Positions 47,526-58,348 of a stretch of 64,000 nt of DNA are shown here, piece after piece. Each line of letters opens with the position of its first letter. Position 1 is the first letter of the stretch. The notes below the pieces were generated by a model. That model was not told the DNA's origin. It ran no database searches and saw only the letters and a program-made list of their open reading frames with translations. The stretch lies in contig CM034613.1 of NCBI GenBank assembly GCA_020091685.1, positions 774,251 to 838,250 of the forward strand, written 5' to 3'. The translations under genes were made by a program, and so were the position numbers. Source of the stretch: Lutjanus erythropterus (Eukaryota > Chordata > Actinopteri > Lutjaniformes > Lutjanidae).

Positions 47526-48013
47526 CACTGTAAACAAAAAAGTTGAGCAAACTCAAAATTTCAAGGCAATGCACTGCAATAGATTTTTGAGTTTTGAGCT
47601 CAACTCAAACTCTTGAATTTTGAAATAAACTTGAAAAAATTTGCTGACCAATAATCTTCAATTGAGTAATTTACTCTTCTGCTTTACATAAACTTGAATC
47701 TTTGAGTTTTTGACACTAAAAAAAAGAAGTATAAAAAAAAAAGTAGTTTTAATTGAAAATATTACAATTTTAACATTTTACTTTTACTTCAATAAATTTA
47801 CTCAATATTTTTTGAATATAATGTTTTGAGTTTCTAAAATTCAAAGCTTTAAGTTTATATGAAGAAGAAAAGTAAATCATCTCAACAAAAGCTGAGTAGT
47901 TAGTCAAACCTTTTCAGAACTTTAGAATCTGAGTTGGGCTCAAAACTCTAAAATCTATTGCAGTCTGTTGCCTTGAAATTTAGAGTTTTCTCAACTTTTC
48001 CATTTTTACAGTG
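47526..48013. mobile_element. Complete palindromic MITE with TA target duplication (CACTGTAAA family)
   Basis: The left end cactgtaaacaaaaaagttg and the right end (complement cactgtaaaaatggaaaagt) begin long inverted repeats that include aaactcaaaatttcaaggca and ttgagttttgagctcaac words on both arms. TA dinucleotides flank it at 47524-47525 and 48014-48015, as for Tc1/mariner elements. It has no ORF, so it depends on a transposase elsewhere. Fragments lie near 23.6, 27.0, 30.8, 37.6 and 43.4 kb. Confidence 0.8.
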
Positions 48014-48289
48014 TAGAGCTGAACTGTGCTGTTTCAACTTTTTATTCATTCAGGATAAATAAACTTAAAATTACTGGTATTGATTTTCAGAACACTTCAG
48101 AACATGTAAACATAAGTTCTTCTACCTAAAGTTTTTTTTTGACCTGGAATGATGATCTGAATATATGAACTGTACAGAGTTCAATCAACTCATTATTAAG
48201 ATTCTAAAGAAACATGATCAGCATAAAAGCAGACTTCCCAGCATGCATTGTGTGAGTTAAAGCTCTCATTCATGATGAAAATTTGCTGT

Positions 48290-48605
48290 ATCTTTAGCAC
48301 ATTTAAATTTATCATAAACTATTTTGATAATCAATTTAAGCAATTTTTTAAAGAAAAAAAAAGTCAAAATTCTCTGAATTCTTCTTCTTAAATGTTAATA
48401 TTTTTTGGTTTCTTTCCTCCTGTCTGACTGTAAACTGAATATTTTTGGGTTGTGAGTAAAACATTAGAGGAGGTCATCTTGGGCTTTGGGAAACATTGAT
48501 TGACATTTTTCACAAGTTTCTGACATTTCAAAACAAACAACTATTCATCCATTAATTCAGAAAATAATCTGCCAATAGACAAAAATCATTAGCTGTAGTG
48601 TAGCT
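48290..48605. repeat. hAT MITE, TAGGGCTGCAACTAA family, decayed
   Basis: It contains ttggtttctttcctcctgtc, aggaggtcatcttgggcttt and gggaaacattgattgaca. Both ends are eroded. Confidence 0.6.
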
Positions 48606-49555
48606 GTGAGCAATCTGATGTTGATTGATGTGGATGATCTGTACTGAATTCAGTACCTCAGAAGTTAAATAATTCACTGAGTACTGTCTTTGTGTCAATG
48701 CTAGAACAAAGTATCTCCTACAGGAGCAGCTGCAGCTTCAGTTTTTTGTTAATGAAGAACTGACTGAGAAAATGTAAAGGAAATTAAAATTTGTTTGTAA
48801 TTTTTGTCAGTGTGAGTAAAGAGTTGTTGATTCAAGTTAATATATCAGGTACAACTGAGTTAATATAAAGATTGTTTGATTATAAAAATATATTTTCAAA
48901 TATTTACAAAATTATCAACTTGTCTTTTCAAAAAAAGGTGCCCCAGTCACTGACTTTTTTTTAAAGTTAAAATGAAGTTTATTTATTTATTTATTGAAAA
49001 GATTCTATGCTTTATAGTGAGATGATTTGACATTTATTAACCCACATTTTGCAGCTCAGTGTGAAAATCCCACTGTGAGCAATCTACTGTAGGTAATACA
49101 CTGACCATAGACAAGTGACTTATACAATCACACTTAAAAAACCCCAAACTGTCCCTTTAACAGCAGCTGAAAGTCTGTGCTTGCTGACCTCCAGTGGTGG
49201 AAGCGTACACCGTGTCAGAAGGACGCAGACATGGATACAGGCAGGTTGAGCACATGTCTGGAGTCAAACCAACAGACTGTACAGTCAGTGAAATTTAGTT
49301 TACAACAAGACTGAAGATTTTAATCTGGATGAAATCATTTTAACAAAGACCAGGAGAAACAAGTTTGAATTCAGCCACTTTATTTATCAGGCTCACAGGT
49401 AACAGAGTTTAAACACACCTGTGAGCCTGGTGAGTTGACAAAGATGACAACGATATTTTAGACTAGTCTGTAGTCTTAGACTAGTCTTAGTATTGCTCAC
49501 AGATTAGTCTACTCCAAATAAAGACTAACTATAAGCCAAAAAAAAAAAAGACTCA
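48606..49555. other. Intergenic DNA, no gene seen
   Basis: No exon is visible. A second minus-strand AATAAA at 49379-49384 could serve as a distal poly(A) signal for MBLAC1. Confidence 0.4.
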
Positions 49556-49559
49556 GATC

Positions 49560-49565
49560 TTTATT
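49560..49565 (-). terminator. Candidate poly(A) signal of MBLAC1
   Basis: It is the first minus-strand AATAAA after the stop codon, about 540 bases downstream (plus strand cagatctttattaccatgg). Confidence 0.45.
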
Positions 49566-50105
49566 ACCATGGTAACAATCAGTGCAATCAGCAGCAGCCA
49601 ACAACAAAAAAAGAAGAAAACATAATTTGTGGTTTGCTAATATTGTTACGCAGACAGCCATGATTTCTCAGAGGCTTTTACCAGATTTTTATATCTGCTC
49701 CTCTCAACATTTTTTTTTCCATATCAGACTCTTTTTTTTTTTGTACTGTTAACTCTTCTTATATTCTTCACATATTTTCTGCTCCATTATCAGGGGATAT
49801 GACAGCCTGTTTGTGAGACAGGGCATATTTGTTACATATGTGCTTTCATGGCAGTTTGCATTTACATCAAACATTTTCTTGAACATTCTTCTTATTGGTA
49901 CTGATGCAGTGTCTCCACATTACTACTGTTAACTGCTCAGGCCTAGTTCACAATAACCAGTGTGTTGAGTTTTTTGGTAACTGAGGAGCTGCTCTTCTCT
50001 CTCTGAAGAAGTGCAGCTCTCAGTGTGATGACATTGTGTCAAGCAGCAGATAAATCAGTCAGTCAGGTCATGTCTTTACAGAACTCTGATCTGCAGGTTA
50101 CTTCA

Positions 50106-53100
50106 TCAGCTCCTGACAACTCTAAACGGGAGTCCATGTCCTGGTATGATGACATCGGCGGTGCGCAGCGCCTCCTGTCGGCTCACCTCCTGCACTGCAG
50201 GGTTCAAGCTCACGTCCCGCCAGCTGTCCTCATCTGAGCAGCACTCAAACAAGTCCCCTGCAACGAGCACCGTGCCAGCTGAGGTTCCCTTCACCAGGAC
50301 GCTGACATCTTGTCCTGTATGTCCCGGACTGGGAACTACAGAAACCTGTGGGACCGAGGAGACTCTGTCAGAGACTGAGGGGGAAACCAGCACAATAACA
50401 CATCACATGTCAACACAGTCTGAGAATACATGTAAAAGTTCCTTCAACAATAAAAGCTTTATGTTATATTTGTAAGGTGTCACTAGTAATTAGATATGAG
50501 GAATGATGCATTAATGTGCACATGTGTATGTGACTCCTGCATAAGTCAGTGCCCTCTCAAAAAATTCTAGAAACACCCCTGGATCTGCAGTAGGGCTGCA
50601 TGATTTGGTGAAAAAGCAATATTGTGATTATTTTGACTGACATTAATTTGACTGAAACTTTGATGATGTGATATTTATTGAGGTCTGAACCAAACAAACA
50701 TGTTTTCTTTCATCTGGAGGACAAGATTTTTAGGTCAGGTCTACACTACCTGATTATAATGCTGTTTTCTCACATTTTCCTTTTACAAAGAATTGCGATT
50801 TGTTTCCGGTCCTGTGATTTGGATAGTGCATTTGGCCATATTGTGATCTTATTGCAGTTGTGATGAATTGTGCAGCCCTAACCTGCAGTGAGCATCTGTG
50901 AGTGAATCTGGTATTAAAACACATCGATAATCTACCATAAACAATGAAAATGGTATTATATTATATTATTAATGATCTGATTATGATAATTGACAAAATA
51001 CGACTCCCTTGATTTCCAGCTCTTTTCATTTCTGTCCTTGCTGTGGAGTTTCAATTTCCCTGATTTTTTCATCCACAATGACGTATGACAATCTGCATAA
51101 CATAAGAGCAACAACATAAGAGGACTGAAGAAAGTGGATTTTTTTTTCAGTAAAAACCTCTAAAAACCTCACTCAGGTGACAGATTTATGTAAGATGTCA
51201 GAGCAGCGTTAATATTACTGATGGTTTTAAAGTGGCAAAAAGTTTTGTGCATCAACTCACATACTCGATGCAGCATGTTCAGCAGTAGTGGCTGCATTTC
51301 TACTGAAAATGATGAATGTCAGCCAGGTGACAGCCCAGTTCATTTTCAGAGCTACACTGCTTCAAATAAAAAGTCAAAATGTCAACACAGAGGCGGGTCA
51401 ACTGTACTTTACCCTCCTCTCATTGACTGATAGAGTGATCTGAAAATAGATGAGTAAACACTCAGCATCATTTCAAAGAGGTGATAACCTGAGTTCATGT
51501 GGGTTTATCTCACAGTACACACCTGCTCCCAGCCTTGAGGCCATTTTCTGTAAATGATAAATGTGTTGTGATGAATAATCAAAGTATTTTGGATATGATT
51601 ATATCATGATCCGACATCAGTGTCTTTTCCTGCAAAGTGATGTCATTTTCTGAACTTATTTCCACTGATACTTGTGTTTACCCACTTAAATCTGTAGATC
51701 TACATTACTGATGATTATTTGTCAAAAGTCCCATTGTGTTAATTAGGAATGTTAATGATTAATTAATGGTTAATCATTAATCAATTAATGGCTGTGAAGA
51801 ATTTAACCAATTAAAATGCATTTATAATTTATCTATAGTCTAGCAATGGTTGTAAGAATGAGGAAACTTCAACGTAAAATGAGGAGAAACAAAGAAAAAA
51901 ATGAAATGAAAGAAAAATGAAAAAAGAATGACAAAAAAAATGTGTGGTTTGTTTCATATTAGTTACTCATGATTTATCAGTTGTTAGTATCTTTAACTAT
52001 TGGTTAAGGAAAATGCACACAATTTGTAACCAATAGTCATACCAATAATATTGTTGTAATATCAATATCAATATACTTGGTCAAAAATATTTGATCACCC
52101 AGCAATAATATAACACACTTATTTCAGTACTTTAGCCACTTTTACCATTTGGAGTATACAATATGTTGTCAGTCATGAGCTTTATCATCAATATTTATGA
52201 ATATCAACTGATATAAAACTTCACTATCATGATAGGTTTTTCAGCTATGTTACCCAAATCAATGAAAGATCGCTGTTTTCATTATAAGGACTGTTTGAAA
52301 TCAATTTATTGATCATTTCTTCGACCAATTTTCATTTCACATACATTTCCACCCCTCTCTCTCTGGAGCGTGACTGTTGTAACTGTTGAGTCTGTTTTCA
52401 GATATGCACTGGTGGATAGGTCTGTGAAAAGGTTTTTTTGTAGAACATAATACAGTTTTCATTTGTAGACTTTATAAGCAGCAGAATATTTGATCCTTTT
52501 TCGTAACTTGTTTAAAGTATGTGTGCGCAATAGTCACACTGCAGGTCCTGTGATGTAGGAGGCAAATAACTAAACGTGTTCTCATCTAATTTCAAGGGTA
52601 CCTGATAGGGATGTCCCGATCCGATCACGTGATTGGAAATTGAGGCCGATCACGTGATTTTCAAATGATCGGAATCGGGTGGAAATTATCGGATTTAACC
52701 TTACAAAACAACAAGCATGGCCATGTTCACGTTTTAAATTCATCCTGAGGTACAAAGAGATTGTCAAATGGAATGACAATGGCTTAGTTTTAATTTTAAT
52801 AAGTTCCACAACATCAATATTCATTGTTGCACAGACAGAAACAACACCGTAAACGTCACAATTTACAGCAGGCGGGGAAGTCGGACAACATAATAGTAGT
52901 GAGGTGGTAGTTAGTAGGCTAACGCAGGGCAAACGTGTCACCCCAGGACAGCGAAAATGTCTGCAGTTTGGAGGTATTTTAAACTGGACAGCGAAGGCAG
53001 TGCAACGGCCACTTGTAATGTGTGCAAAATGGGCATTTCACGTGGTGGAAATGTGGATGTGATCTCTTTTTTTCTTATTATTAATGCATTGCTGAAGTAT

Positions 53101-54240
53101 CGGATCGGGACTCAGTATCGGCAGATAATCAAAATCAAATGACTCAGACTCGGGGGCAAAAAAATGTGATCGGGACATCCCTAGTACCTGACACACACTG
53201 CGCGCAGCGATCCACCAATCACAATCGTTCTTAATCAGTTTGCCAAAGCAGACCACACCCCTGTATATGGAGTGAGTCACAAGATCAGTGCAGGTTAATT
53301 GTCCACAAGATGGCAGCAGTGCAGCATAACATAAAGTGCTATTCAAGTCATCTGGTGAAAATTCCTGTATTTTTTCATGTCGCAATATATATCGCAGGGT
53401 TAAAAAAAATCGCAATGTCAGTTTTTTCCAATATTGTTCAGCCCTAGATTGAACTATGCAATACAATTCGTGGAAATGATCAGCTTTACGTTACAGTTTT
53501 CATGTCATTGATTAAAAAAAACTATTAAGATGGTGATTATATTTATATTTCCTCTCATCAGGAAAAAATTAGCCTGCTTCATAATTGAGAAAAAATACGT
53601 GCATTTTATCAGAATTAACAGGCTCATTATCAAAACAATATACACATTTTAAATCTTCAATGTGCTGAATTTTCCCCTGATCTTTTATTTAGTTGATGAC
53701 CCCAATGAATTTTCCAGTGACCCACCTGTGGGTCCCGACCCAGTGTTTGTCTCACATGAGTCTCAGCAAACACGAAAGTTACAAAAGTCTAAAACAGTCA
53801 TTCCCAGAGACACTTACATGCTCATCGACACAGTAAGGGTGTCCCTGTGCCAGCTGGTTGGAACGGTACGTGTCCCCCTCACTGACGTCATAGCCAACAA
53901 TCATCAGCGCTGCTGGGAACAGACTGAGGTTCCCAACGTGGTCTGAATGTCCGTGAGTCCCCACAACCAGCTGCACGTCTCCCGGGTCCAAACCCCTCTC
54001 TTTTAGTGTCCTCAGGAGAAAGTCTCGGTCCCACGGTCCGCCGGTGTCCACCAGAATAGTCCTGGGTCCAGTTATGAGGGTGATGGTCCCGTCGGCTCTG
54101 AACGTCCCGTCGGTCTGAGGACGACAGTACCCAGCTTTCAGGACTGATACGGAGTACGGTTGTCCTCGGAAGTCTAGCTGAGACTCTGGGACGGGGACTG
54201 TCTGAATCTTACTGTAGTCCACCTCTCTGTCTGTCTCCAT
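50106..54240 (-). CDS. mblac1: Metallo-beta-lactamase domain-containing protein 1 (MBLAC1), two exons
   Basis: MBLAC1 is a glyoxalase-II-like metallo-beta-lactamase-fold hydrolase. The human protein is known as a nuclease acting in 3' processing of replication-dependent histone pre-mRNA. Exon 1 runs 54240-53818 (141 codons), ending ...VDEH before gtaagt. Exon 2 runs 50345-50106 after a cccacag acceptor. Both edges are phase 0, giving 220 residues (human about 266; the extra human loop is absent). The metal-binding motif THGHSDH puts His96, His98, Asp100 and His101 in place. SPGHTGQDVS gives His150, VAGDLFE gives Asp172 and IIPGHG gives His211, so the full set of metal ligands is present. ILVDTGGPW and the SDEDSW...NPA segment are MBLAC1 hallmarks. 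The intron of about 3.5 kb holds two hAT insertions, both clear of splice sites. I consider it functional. Confidence 0.95.
50591..50880. mobile_element. hAT MITE (TAGGGCTGCA family) in 8-bp TSD
   Basis: It begins tagggctgcatgatttggtg and ends tgaattgtgcagcccta, good inverted ends. The flanks atctgcag (50583-50590) and acctgcag (50881-50888) agree at 7 of 8 bases. It lies in the MBLAC1 intron, near exon 2. Confidence 0.85.
51550..52250. repeat. Interspersed repeat, third copy of the 3660-4100 family
   Basis: Words such as tttagccacttttaccattt, ggagtatacaatatg, gtcagtcatgagctttatca and ttcactatcatgatagg follow the same order as at 3960-4080 and 5950-6670. It lies in the MBLAC1 intron. Confidence 0.55.
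52606..53183 (+). mobile_element. hAT transposon derivative with 16-bp TIRs, 8-bp TSDs and a BED-finger remnant
   Basis: The 578-bp element has perfect 16-bp terminal inverted repeats (tagggatgtcccgatc at 52606-52621; complement at 53168-53183). It is flanked by identical 8-bp duplications gtacctga (52598-52605 and 53184-53191), which define hAT insertion. From 52957 the plus strand encodes MSAVWRYFKLDSEGSATATC followed by NVCKMGISRGG. These are the start and zinc ligands of a BED-type finger (Trp, Phe, Cys-x2-Cys) like that opening hAT/ZBED transposases. The rest of the transposase is deleted and the His ligands are lost, so the copy is non-autonomous. It lies in the MBLAC1 intron. Confidence 0.92.
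53335..53448. repeat. hAT MITE right-end fragment (TAGGGCTGCA family)
   Basis: The stretch contains gtcgcaatatatatcgcagg and ends tccaatattgttcagcccta, the right end of the family seen at 50591-50880. Confidence 0.5.
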
Positions 54241-54483
54241 AATGTCAACAAACGCTCACAGGAAAGGCATGACAGCTAGACAGGCGCGCTTTGGCCGTGT
54301 CTAGAAGGGAACCCTTGATTTGCGAAACTCTCGCGGGACTTGTACGCATCGTTTCTTCGTTGCGCTAGTTATACAAATTAGTTATGTTTCATAATAATGT
54401 ACCAACGCCGTGGTTCAGGTCTGGGACAAAAAACGCTAGGTTACGGTCACAGACAGATCATAGTTTGGGTTAAAAAAGATCAC

Positions 54484-54493
54484 TCTCGCGAGA
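54484..54493. promoter_or_regulatory. TCTCGCGAGA palindrome upstream of MBLAC1
   Basis: A perfect TCTCGCGAGA lies 244 bases before the MBLAC1 ATG, and a variant, ctctcgcgggact, lies nearer at about 54328-54340. This palindrome is a known element of CpG-type housekeeping promoters and the binding motif of BANP. Surrounding DNA is CpG-richer than average (54.24-54.55 kb), consistent with the MBLAC1 promoter and perhaps with bidirectional transcription. Confidence 0.6.
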
Positions 54494-54787
54494 CCTGGGG
54501 TTTCTTTGCAGACATGACTACCACAGCTGCTTCTGCCGCTAACAGTGTCATACTGCCACCTACTGTATCGGAGTGTATATAACCAGAGTTGAATAAAATT
54601 CACATGGCTCCCCAGTATAAAGTTGTGTTGAATTTGTAATATTTTTACATCAAAACACACACGTTTCTCTACTTTTTATGTGTGTATGCTAGGTCACTTC
54701 TCCTGTCAGTACCCCTGACCAAGGATCTGGCTTATATCTAGAGTTGTCTGTGAGCACTGCAGTACAGCTGCCCACTGCCCCAAATAC

Positions 54788-55035
54788 TTAAAGGGATAGT
54801 TCACCCAAAAATAAAAATTCAGTCATTATCTATTTACCCTCATGGTGACTGAAGGTAAGGTTTGTTTGTTTTTTTAGTTCACAAAACACTGCTGCTGTTT
54901 CACAGGAAAATGGTGTTGCACAATCTCCCAAACAATGGAAGTCAACGGTGGCCAGCGCCCAAATGTGAACGTGGCTCTGGGCTAAGGGTCTACAGTGAAG
55001 ATTCGGGCTAGAAACATGGTGTGTGATTGCCAACG
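54788..55035. repeat. Fold-back MITE, GGGATAGTTCACCC family, left half
   Basis: It begins ttaaagggatagttcaccc, then ttcagtcattatctatttac, ccctcatggtgactgaaggt and gaaaatggtgttgcacaatc. The right arm is missing. Confidence 0.75.
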
Positions 55036-56055
55036 CCACGCGTAGTGACAGCCAGAAATGGTACCATTGCTCAAACTGGTTAATTTTATTTCAACCATAC
55101 AAACAATTCATATCCAAATTAAAGTCCACACTACACAGATTATTTGATCTGTAATCTCTTTATTGACTTTTGGCCTTATGCTGTTTAAATGTCATCACAT
55201 ATTATGGGGTCAATAAATATGCCTACCAACTTTTATGCTGAGTCTGCATGCCAGTAAATGTTCCAGAGAATCTAGAAGAAGAGGGATGCAGATTCTTCCC
55301 ACCCTCCCAGTTCCCACAAATTCAAGGCATTACACCAGCACTATCACAGTAAAAACTAAAAATGATGAAAGAGTGTTTAGTTTTCATTGTTTACATTACA
55401 TTATCTGTCTCTGTCCCATTTAGCTGCCACCTGTCCAAAGGTATGTGATTGACAGAGGAACACCTGTACCCATGTTTATGCTGTTCTGTTCATATAGAAT
55501 GATGCAGAAGTTGTTCTGTGGAGAGAGGTGGTCCGGATGAAGTCTGGAATCGACTCAATGCAGGTAACACATTTGAAGCCCAGTCGTTGAGAATCTCAGG
55601 TCTAACACTAAATCGAAATATGATACAAAAAATTACTACTACTCAAGTGACATGACATACAATGGCGCCTAGAGCAGCACTTTGGCAATGGTGGTGTAAT
55701 GAGAAAATTGTGGAGTAACCATTCGTAGTAGACTATTAATTGTATAAGCACAATGATTTGCTGGGGAATGTGTCAATCATGCTGTACCTGCAGCCGCCTC
55801 CCACCCCTGCCTCCTGTAGTTACTGGTTTTCAGTAACTAGCACAACACTGTTAGTGAGGTATAAACATTCCTTCCATCTTGTTACAGCTTCTTTAAAATG
55901 GAGATCTTTGTTCTATCCATCATATATTTTTGAAGTGAATACTATTTAGATTGTTCCCTTAGTAATATATTATATAATTTACTAAGTCTTTTTTCCTTTT
56001 TTCCCTCTTTAAGCAAAAGGACCTCAAAAGATCCGGGCACTGGATCATACAGTAA
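55036..56055. other. Intergenic DNA, no gene seen
   Basis: No exon, RNA gene or clear repeat boundary is visible. Confidence 0.4.
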
Positions 56056-56059
56056 AGTA

Positions 56060-56815
56060 AAATTTTCAGTAATCCAATTTTATAGCTGTAAATATCTAAA
56101 ACATTCTTGATTTGTCAATGTAAATTTATTTTGGAGTTAAGTAAATGATTGTACCTTGTTATGCATAATTATATCTGATAAATATTTAATTCCCCTTACA
56201 CTCCACGAAACCCAGTTAAGCTCCACATTTTGAAATGTTATTGACTTATTATTCCAAAGCTCTGTGTTCCTAGGTATACTAAGTTGTACACCTAATATAT
56301 TTTCAATTCTCTTCCATGTTTTTAATGTGCTATTTGTAACAAAATTAGATACTGTTATATTGTGTTTTGTAAACAGAGCAGTAAATAAGTTGTGAGGCTT
56401 TAACTGTTGGTTTTCAATATTTATCCAGGGCTCTTCCCCTGTGTTATTGATTATACGATCGATATAAAACATCTGAGAAGCAGAGTAATACAGCTCTAGA
56501 TTCGGAAGCTTAAGACCTCCTTCAGTTCTTGCATTTTGCTAAATTGATTTACTCAACCTATGTGCTTTATTAGCCCAAATAAAGGAGGTGAGTAAAGCAT
56601 TGAGCCGTATAAAAAATTATTTAAAAAATAGTTTGAAAAATAAAAAAAATTTGGCAACCATATCATTTTAAACAAATTTATTCTTCCCATTAAATTTATA
56701 GGTAGATCCGCCCATTTATCAATGCTGATTTTCAGATCGTTAATTAGAGAAAGATAGTTATCTTTGTATAATTGTTTTTTCAGGGCTTATATTACAACCA
56801 AGATATCTAATCTTT
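56060..56815 (-). mobile_element. L1-like LINE ORF2 remnant
   Basis: Minus-strand translation gives, in order and with small breaks, IRYLGCNI, then LINDLKISIDKWADLPINL followed by MGRINLFKM, then FIWANKAHRLS, GGLKLPNLELYYSASQ and FYIDRIINN. These are the conserved steps after the catalytic core of L1/Tx1-type reverse transcriptases. Stops and frameshifts show it is dead. The 5' part (endonuclease and most of RT) is missing. Confidence 0.85.
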
Positions 56816-57084
56816 TTCTTTTTCTTTTTCAACCTTGCCGCGTGCCTCTTCTTAATGTAAATCCCCCAAAATGGGGGGGGGGTATGTCAAGGTACCATCA
56901 CTCTATCTCACTCGGTTGAGGATCGTCCCTTTCAGCGATCGTGGTCATGACCCCCGTACCCTCACTTTTCAAGAACTGAACAAGTAAAGCATGAGAACAT
57001 TGCTTTGTGCTTAATATTTTAAGTTTTGAACATTTTACACACTTAACAACATAACATTAACATTTGAACACATTACAAAAATTG

Positions 57085-57504
57085 TTAGTCAGTCTCTTCA
57101 TCACTGCTGGTTTCTGCACTGGAGTGAGCTGACAGGGGAGAAGGACTCCCAACAGTGGATTCACTGCTTACATAGGGGGTTCCCAGACAGAACGCGGAGG
57201 TGGTAAAAGGGGTCCACCACTGAGTGCCTGATGTCCCGGGACGTGTTGACTCCCAGGCGGTAAACTAATCAGACTCTGGAGTACCTGGGACAGAGGGACC
57301 ACCCTCATCCTCATCCTCCACAGCACTGGTGTAGATGGAGGAAGGTGTCCCAGGTCCAGGACTCCCAGGACCTGACTCTCCTTGTGGGGCACTCAGGGCT
57401 GGAGCATGGCCTGGTGGGACCTGGCTATCCTCCTCAGTGGACTCATCCCTGAGGTCAACCACTGGATTGACGTCTTCCTTCTTGCCACTTGGCACATTGG
57501 ACAT
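57085..57504 (-). pseudogene. Short acidic Ser/Pro-rich ORF interrupted by one in-frame TAG
   Basis: From ATG at 57504 the minus strand encodes 79 residues (start MSNVPSGKKEDVNP; then DESTEEDSQV; then a Gly/Pro-rich part; then SAVEDEDEGG; end TPESD). A TAG stop follows at 57265-57267. The same frame stays open for 59 more codons with the same composition and closes after SSAETSSDEETD with TAA at 57085-57087. Composition is that of a disordered acidic protein and I recognise no domain. It lies on the same strand as, and downstream of, the larger broken gene at 58349-61305. It could be an exon of a larger gene or a small separate gene; its function is unknown. Confidence 0.5.
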
Positions 57505-58004
57505 TTTCACTCACTAAAACATAATATGTTTACATTAAAATCTAAAAAATCTATTAAAAACACAAATAAATTAAATAAAAGTCTACATAAATATCATTGA
57601 TTTCATAAAGTTAGCTAAAATACCAATTACTTACATGTAACTAGCTTACAAAAGCTAACAGTCAGGAAGAAAATAAGTATGTCTTACCTCTTAAGTGTCC
57701 AGATCTCGAATGAGCTCTTGCTTTTGATTGTGCTACTTATATGACATATACAAAATAACTATGGATTTTCTAACACTTTTTGGCTGTGACAATCAAATTT
57801 TCACTTGTACCATTGACTTATATGGGAATTTTAATTTTGCGATAACTTGGGAACGGAACGTTGTAGAGACTCAGGTCCCATGTCGATGCCCGGGTCCTAT
57901 CAAAAGTTATTCACAAATTAATCTTGACCCGGGGGGTCATTGGTGGCAAACTGCCCTTAACCCTAAGTTCAGGACTCTTTAGTCTGGTCTCAGTGATCAT
58001 AGGG

Positions 58005-58093
58005 ACTGTCCAGATTGGCTCTATCCAGCAGAGCTTACTCTTGCCTTACCAAACAAGAGTAAACTTTTTCTGGGAAGAGCCAATCTGGACAGT
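58005..58093. other. Strong hairpin: 18-bp perfect inverted repeat
   Basis: actgtccagattggctct (58005-58022) and agagccaatctggacagt (58076-58093) are exact complements. Inside the loop, ttactcttg and caagagtaa form a second 9-bp stem. An 18-base T run follows. It lies between the acidic ORF and the broken large gene. Confidence 0.85.
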
Positions 58094-58348
58094 TTTTTTT
58101 TTTTTTTTTTTAATCTTAATCTTCCAAAACCTTACCTAATCTTAACCTATGCTTACTTACAAAATAATACAAACACAAGCACAAATACACAACGACCTGT
58201 GCCATAATCTTAACCTATGTTTACCTGCAAAACAATACAAACACACGCACAAATACACAACAACCTGTGCCAAATCTGAACTCAACAGCTTTCTAAATTG
58301 CTGTCCAACACACACTAATCACTGCAAAACATGTTTGAACACTTGTTT

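Noticed and set aside
56137-56472. 111-codon minus-strand ORF as a host gene
   Set aside because: It continues a decayed L1-like reverse transcriptase sequence (GGLKLPNL and neighbours) and is part of a dead LINE.
57956-57966. ttaaccctaag as a definite piggyBac end
   Set aside because: Too short to call, and no matching inverted end was found in the window. It is kept only as a hint in the cluster hypothesis.
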